From Mortierella sp. BCC40632 (lineage: Eukaryota; Mortierellomycota; Mortierellomycetes; Mortierellales; Mortierellaceae), in NCBI GenBank assembly GCA_011634665.1, contig WAEK01000001.1, positions 2,058,501 to 2,122,500 of the forward strand: a DNA stretch of 64,000 bases. The letters run 5' to 3'. The notes below the pieces were generated by a model. The model did no database searches. It saw only the letters and a list, made by a program, of their open reading frames with translations, and was not told the DNA's origin. Positions 58,847 through 64,000 of the stretch are shown here, piece after piece. Made by a program: the position numbers and the translations under genes. Position 1 is the stretch's first letter; every line of letters begins with the position of its first letter.

Positions 58847-60075
58847 TTATTCTTGGGCGTGACTTTTTCCCTGGGGGTACTTTTGATGAAAGTAGCCTAC
58901 AGAATCCATTTTGTGTCAGCATCTGGCGTATGGAGACTTTTTTTTTTTTTTTTATTATTATTTTGCAGACATAGGGGATGAATTTGTGAATGGTTGCTAG
59001 CAAAAACTTACTGGGCGGTAGACTGATGTTGCGTACATTAAGTACTTCAGTCGATGGAAGTCGCTTCGCTTTTTGTGTCCATCGCTCTACTGACGGTTGC
59101 ACGTAGTGCTCAATAGCATTAAGCGCTATAATGCCGCAAGAGCTGCTATCGGTTTGTTGCGAGACTGGGAATCTAACCGGTTCAAAATTCCACTCTTCGG
59201 AGCGGATGCGTCGATCTCCAATGCAGCAGGATTGAAGCAAGTGTCTTGCAGCATCGAGCCAGCAGGCGCGCGCACGGCGGAGGCGTCCACGGTCCAATGA
59301 ATCACCGAAAAGAAGTCTCTTGAGCGCAAGGTCAAAACCGAAAACGGCCCAATGGTTAACAGTGTTTAGAACTGTGAACGCCTTGGCACTACAGCCCGGG
59401 TTGGCATCCGCATAGTCTTGCAAGTCGAGCATAACCTTGCGGCGATCTTCTTCCCAGGCAACGGTTACAGATCTCTTGCACTCAATAGCGTCGACATGGG
59501 CTCGTACTAGTTCTAGCGGCAGAATGAGGAACTTGGACTTGCTTGTACCCTCGTGCTTTTTTTCCAGGGTGTGGAGGATGGTATCGATCTGCTCGTCTCC
59601 GAGCCACACACCTGGGCGGAAAAATGAAACTTGGTGCATCGTGAGGCTCTTGGAATGCTTGTAAAACGAAGTGAACCTGAACGACATTGGGTTTTTTTTT
59701 TTTGGGGATTAATTCCAAAAGCTGACGACAAAATTTGCCAGTTCTAGGGTTCTCTTGGTTGTTCTTGAGCCAAGCAATCAGGGCTTGCATTTCTTCGATG
59801 GTGTCCAGAGCATGATTGGCGCGTTGTAACGCTGCAAGCCCAGCGACATCGACAGTACCAAAGCAAGCGAACTTGAGGTGCGCTCTGTTCTGCGTTTCCC
59901 CGAGTAGCATGTAGGCCTTGTTGACTGCGAGGTTGTCCGGGATGGTGGGTGCATCCTTTATCGCCGTGTCTGTCATAACGTCGGCAGGATCGACAGTGGT
60001 TGAATCAAGCAGAGCCACTTGGAACGACTGTCGACCAGGAGCCCACTTCTTGGAATAGAAGATCTTTGCTGACAT
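58847..60075 (-). CDS. Ulp1/SENP-like (C48) cysteine peptidase carried by the MULE
   Basis: Catalytic features are clear: NHWAVFGFDL (His), LFGDSLD (Asp), then QQTDSSSCGIIALNAIEHY (Gln of the oxyanion hole and nucleophile Cys), the Ulp1 triad order. Last intron: donor CCCA|GTAAG at 59012/59011, acceptor TGTAG before 58896, ending YPQGKSHAQE-stop at 58847. The N-terminal block 60075-59706 (MSAKIFYSKKWAPGRQS...) is in a different frame from the catalytic block 59687-59012; the change coincides with an A12 run (59694-59705), so one base gained or lost would join them into about 380 residues. The ATG at 60075 is preceded by in-frame GAYDYQKLYG, so the true start may lie upstream. Family members cleave SUMO/Ub-like modifiers; its role in transposition is unknown. 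Confidence 0.78.
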
Positions 60076-60479
60076 GCCATACAGCTTCTGGTAGTCATAA
60101 GCCCCTAACAGGGGCAGACTCGTTGATCTCGATAGCGGTCATCTTTTTTTTTCTTGGAAGTGGTTGTGGCTAGGCGGGTGGATGTGACAGGGCGGGTGGT
60201 TGTGGTAGGTCAAAAAGATTGATGATCTTTTTTTTTTTTTTTTATTTATTTATTTATTTGTTTTTGTTTGTTTGTTTTGTCCGTTACTTTTTTGTTTGAG
60301 AGCCCATAATCGTTACCTGGGACCTGCACTATCACCCTGGGAGTGCACAACATCGCACTGACAGCCAGAGCATCGCAGGAAACCCGCGTAAAAAAAAAAA
60401 AATAACGAAAGCAAGAACACGTAGACACGAAAGATGTAAATTGCTCCCGAAGTTTACAATCCCGAATTTTATGACGTGG

Positions 60480-60604
60480 CAGCCCGAATTTTAAGCGACC
60501 GCAATCCCGAATTTTAAGAGGTTGTGGGTCCCGAATTTTAAGTGGCAAAATGACAGTCCCGAACGATAACTAACGTTCGGGAGTCCCGAAGTTTAGCTTT
60601 GTCC
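60480..60604 (-). repeat. right terminal inverted repeat of the MULE
   Basis: Complement starts GGACAAAGCTAAACTTCGGG. About 125 nt match the left end closely; beyond it the TTCGGG motif recurs twice more before the sequences part. Confidence 0.88.
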
Positions 60605-60614
60605 TACGACGGTT
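60605..60614. repeat. right target-site duplication of the MULE
   Basis: TACGACGGTT, identical to 52927-52936 and to the single complementary copy at 47356-47365. Confidence 0.9.
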
Positions 60615-60659
60615 AGAGTTTTCGAAGTCACGAAAAAAGCAGAAGGCCTGCAAAAAGAA

Positions 60660-60732
60660 TGGAGAACCTGGGCATCGATCCCAGTGCCTCTCGCATGCTA
60701 AGCGAGCGCTCTACCATTTGAGCTAGATCCCC
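60660..60732 (-). tRNA. tRNA-Ala (anticodon AGC), second copy
   Basis: Identical in sequence to the copy at 47238-47310, on the opposite strand as part of the inverted repeat, with the same downstream T run (AAAAA on plus at 60653-60657). Confidence 0.88.
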
Positions 60733-60872
60733 GAATCGGAAGCTGATCAGACAAGCTGATTCGCCGCTTCCTGTTGGGAGCCGAGATCCCAGCCGCAAGT
60801 CTATACTGAAATTGTCTGCATCCATGATTCAACCACTTTTTTTTTTTTTTTTTTTTTTTTTTTTCCTCTTTT

Positions 60873-62457
60873 TTTTTCGCCAATCAGGCTCGACAACGAT
60901 GCTGTGGTCCAGGGGTTTGAGAAGCTGGTGAAGGGAAGAGTGGACGCCACGAGGAGGATGAAGCAGAGAGCGACGTATGCTGAATGGTGGACATGGGTGC
61001 ACCAGTCCTACTGCGACCAAGGTGGAAAGATTGAGGTAGAGTGGGTAAAAGGCCACTCAGGAAATCCAGGTAACGAAGCAGCAGACCGCTTAGCGTCCAA
61101 GGCACATCGGACGGCTAGGATCCCATGGGAGCTTCCAAAGCTGGTTAAGGATGGATATGGGTGCAGGGCTAGTTTCATGGATCACGCAGTGGAGGACGAT
61201 GTTCGCCAAGTCTTGAAGCTACAGTCGGCAGCGAGGGCCCACCAGCACTGGGTCAGACAGAACAGGACGAGGCGATACATCTCCGATTGGAAAGCAATCG
61301 AGTGGAGCGCGACACTGGAGATCATTCACGAGAGGAACGCACCGAGGAGTTTCTACACGAGTGAAGGAGACTGCCAGAGGCGATCGCACAGGTTGAAGAA
61401 GCTGCACGGGATGCTTCCGACACTGAGCGAGATGAAGAAGCGACACCCAGACCTGTATGATACCGACACGTGCAGGGTCTGCGAGGAGGAAACCGAGACG
61501 ATGGAGCACATCTGGGAATGCAGGGCCACAAAGGAGGAGCAGGAGGAAGGGTGGCGAGAGGCGGTGAAGGCCGTGAAGGAGAGTGGAAAGAGGAAGTGGA
61601 AGAGAGAGTGCAAGGCGTGGTTGGAGGAAGCGAGGGACGTTAGGAGGAACGGTGGTTCACCCAAGAGGAAAACCAACGTTCACGGAGAAGAGTGAAGGGG
61701 ATATTTGGGACCCTTGGAGGGGATCTTTTGAAGGAGTTGAAGAGATCAGACCCAGGGAGGTTGAACAGAGATCGAGGCACAGGAGGAATGCAGAGCCGCA
61801 ACACACAATCATGGAGGCGTATCAGGGAATGGTACCTGAAGTGATGATAACAAGCTGGAAGAGAATGCACAGGACGACAAAACCGATAGCGAAGGATATG
61901 GCGACTCGATTTATCGAAGCCATTGAGGAATTTGGACGCACGCAGATCTGGGGGGGACAGAGGTGTACAGCCACAGTGGACTGGGAAAAGACGAAAGGAA
62001 TCACTGCGGGTGAGCAAACGCGCCGGGAGACGCAATGGTGATGGGGAGACACCAACCTAGCCACAGTGATTTCTCAGACTTGAACAGTCCACAGCGGCCG
62101 AAGCCCGACCTCAGAGAGGCGTACAGAGAGGCGGATGAAACAGTTCTGAAGTATGTGCAGGGAAAGACTAAGCTGAATGTGATGGAGCGGCTAGGAAGCT
62201 GGAAAAAAGTGTTGACAATGGACGCCGGCTAAAAGACGACGAATGAGCGCAACAGGCCACGTAGGGGGTGGGCGGACAATACTCGACCCATTCATGCGAT
62301 GTGAGTGATGCCGAAGAGTATATGGACACTGTAGACTAGATTCTGTAGTATCCATTTGCGAGATTCCTTCTCGTTTAAGGTCCAAGTGACAACAGGGCGG
62401 CCCCGGCCGCCCTGGTATACCATAAACTCTGCATGCCCACATGGGGTCCTTGTTAAC
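60873..62457 (+). pseudogene. LINE-A right copy, frameshifted
   Basis: Mirror of 45514-47091. The RNase H end (VEWVKGHSGNPGNEAADR) and CRVCEE...HIWEC cluster are present up to 61695, where loss of two A in a homopolymer (61669-61672) shifts the frame. The rest is read at 61583-62041 with another slip at a T run near 61730 and a G7 run at 61950. The 3' UTR ends with a hairpin, GTTAAC and an A15 tail. The 5' end is cut at a T24 run (60838-60864). Confidence 0.75.
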
Positions 62458-62472
62458 AAAAAAAAAAAAAAA

Positions 62473-62586
62473 TTTTCCTCTTTTTTCGCGGGTGTAATCC
62501 CGTTTTGGTACCAAGTGGCAACAGGGCGGCCAGTGCCGCCCTGGTCTTCTATAAACTCTACATGCCCACGTGGGGTCTTTGTTAAC
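62473..62586 (+). mobile_element. short LINE-A 3' tail copy (right)
   Basis: Mirror of 45384-45497: GC hairpin, TATAAACTCTACATGCCC, GTTAAC, A17. Confidence 0.65.
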
Positions 62587-62632
62587 AAAAAAAAAAAAAA
62601 AAATCCCGTTTTGGTACCAAGTAGCAACCAGA

Positions 62633-62665
<33 letters not shown>

Positions 62666-62720
<55 letters not shown>
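62666..62720. repeat. GA microsatellite
   Basis: GAGAGA units with AAAG interruptions after an A29 run; mirror of the CT tract at 45256-45340. Confidence 0.85.
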
Positions 62721-63311
62721 GAGTATTGGACGTGGCGATCCATGAAGACAGATGCATAGAGGATATCAACTCAGACAGCAAGGTACATGGCAGCACAGTT
62801 CTTTGAGGGCATCGAAAAGTATGATCAAACGCAGCTCTGGGGGTTAAAGTGTTATAAAAAAAAAAAAAAAAGCTCTGGGGGTTAAAGGTGTAAGACCACA
62901 GTCGAACGTGAAAAAGTCTATACGAATCACAGCGGTGAGCAAACGCGCCGAGGGACGCAATGATGTCGGAGGACATCAACGTAGCCACCATGGTTTCTCG
63001 GACTTGACCAATCCACCAAGACCGAGGCTAAGGTCTTAAAGAAGTGTGCACGGAAGCGGATGCAGCAATGTTGGCCTGTGTCCTGGCCAAGGCCAAGATG
63101 AAATTCAACAAGATGGAGCGACTGAGGGCTGGTACTTGACTCATGCACGACAAATGACCGCAGCAGGATCACGTAGGGACCACATAGAGATCACGTAGGA
63201 ACCAGGCCCAGCAACCTGCTTAGGCGTACTCTCGATTATGGTTCCGAGTTGTGCCACAACCGCCCTGGCTTTCTATAAACTCTGCATGTCCACATGACCG
63301 TCTCTGTTACC
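62721..63311 (+). mobile_element. LINE-A-related truncated 3' end (right copy)
   Basis: Mirror of 44689-45250. It contains a right-arm-specific change: an A16 run at 62856-62871 followed by a second GCTCTGGGGGTTAAAG. Ends CTGTTACC and A21. Confidence 0.6.
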
Positions 63312-64000
63312 AAAAAAAAAAAAAAAAAAAAACGACCTCCTTGTGAAGGTTTTATTGGTTAGCATGCATCCGTACATGATCTGCAGACATAGCTGGTTTG
63401 AGCATTGAGTGAGTTCAAGCTTGCCCAACACATGTAAGACGTGCTTTAGCGTATTCTATCGTTGAGAGTTTTGCTCCTAAAGAAACACCTGTGAGTAATG
63501 CGGATCGTAGGATTTAATTTTCCCGATTTAGAGCGGCAGGAACAAGAGATGACTCGCTGTCCATGACTCAGAGTGTCTATTTCAGTCGTTGGGCATGTCT
63601 GGACCTTGATCCATCGTGGTGGGTAGCCAGGAAGCAGACAAAGGCACTTGAAATGTGCAGACATTGATCAAACATGCCTCCCGCCAGGCTTTGTATTAGT
63701 GTTTGGTGTTCTCCGAGCATCACTTGCAGGATGACATCGTCTTGCACAATGCATGCACTTTGTTTTTGAGCACACGAGGAAGCAAGTAGCCTTGTTTGTA
63801 CTACAAAATATGAGAGGAGAGGAAAAAAAAAGCTTGGTCTGAGCAATCCTCATCGTTCGTCTGTTCGGTGGGGGTTGTAGTCTTGCTAGTGTAGGATGGA
63901 TCCGTTGGAACTCAATTGTGACAACTGGAGGGAGAAGAGTTGATCCGCACGGCGATTAGCACGGCGTTTCTGTGCGGACGAGGCTGGGCGCTGTAGGCGG
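63312..64000. other. right flank of the repeat complex
   Basis: After the A21 run (63312-63332) comes a minus-strand LINE-B-like terminal hairpin (63333-63358; complement AATAAAACCTTCACAAGGAGG). The rest to 64000 has no recognisable gene; a minus-strand frame at 63577-63846 has no domain. Confidence 0.45.

Larger units (their letters stand above)
52937..60604 (-). mobile_element. Mutator-like DNA transposon with Ulp1 peptidase gene (7,668 bp)
   Basis: Bounded by terminal inverted repeats and perfect 10-bp target-site duplications. All recognisable genes are on the minus strand, so its 5' side is at 60604: Ulp1-like peptidase (60075-58847), MULE transposase (about 58599-55384) and a small Cys/His protein (54241-53475). 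Several single-base frameshifts make this copy non-autonomous or assembly-damaged. MULEs that carry Ulp1-like domains are known in plants; this fungal layout I have not seen described. Confidence 0.88.
51203..63311. repeat. right arm of the large inverted repeat, interrupted by a MULE
   Basis: Reverse complement of 44689-49077 once the 7,668-bp transposon (52937-60604) and one 10-bp duplicate are removed. It carries LINE-B copies C and D, the second tRNA-Ala and the second LINE-A. Homopolymers differ from the left arm (for example T6 at 46298-46303 against A4 at 61669-61672; C4 at 46017-46020 against G7 at 61950-61956). Confidence 0.85.

Noticed and set aside
62191..62991. 266-codon minus-strand open frame (and similar 45009-45344 plus)
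   Set aside because: Runs antisense through LINE tails, a microsatellite and poly-A tracts.

Overview
The window is nuclear DNA of an early-diverging filamentous fungus, most likely Mucoromycota and probably Mortierellaceae. This is inferred from gene structure (many short GT-AG introns with CTAAC-like branch sites), from gene content (fungal TOK-type K+ channel, class C GPCR, listerin, CARM1-like methyltransferase) and from the repeat types. Homopolymer A/T runs of 20-51 nt are common in introns and repeats.

Positions 1-44.2 kb are gene-rich and mostly ordinary. In order: the first exons of a casein kinase I on the minus strand (cut by the left edge); a TOK-like potassium channel (+, six exons); a kelch-BTB protein (-, intronless); a diacylglycerol-lipase-like class 3 lipase (-, three exons); the ribosome-quality-control E3 ligase listerin/LTN1 (+, eleven exons); a decayed multi-exon gene that looks like a Fanzor/TnpB-related fungal family (-), running tail-to-tail into the LTN1 3' end; a CARM1-like arginine methyltransferase (+, seven exons); a D-Ala-D-Ala-ligase-like ATP-grasp protein (-, six exons); a small GPI-anchor-like protein (-); and a class C GPCR (+, about 16 exons, two GC-AG introns, one in-frame TGA near its 3' end).

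From 44.7 kb to 63.3 kb the window is a repeat complex. It is a large, nearly identical inverted repeat (arms about 4.4 kb, spacer about 2.1 kb). The arms contain 5'-truncated non-LTR retrotransposons of two families (LINE-A with RNase H, LINE-B with a zf-RVT-like C terminus) and one tRNA-Ala(AGC) gene each. The right arm is interrupted by a 7,668-bp Mutator-like (MULE) DNA transposon with about 124-bp terminal inverted repeats and a perfect 10-bp target-site duplication. The left arm preserves the empty site, so the inverted duplication predates the transposon insertion. All MULE genes lie on the minus strand: a Ulp1/C48-type cysteine peptidase, a frameshifted MULE transposase with SWIM finger, and a small Cys/His-rich protein preceded by a minisatellite.

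The most interesting material is the MULE+Ulp1 element beside its own empty site, the self-nesting LINE tails whose 3' hairpins keep pairing through compensatory changes, and the truncated Fanzor-like gene. Exon borders were read by eye from splice consensus and frame continuity, and family names rest on motif recognition without a database search.
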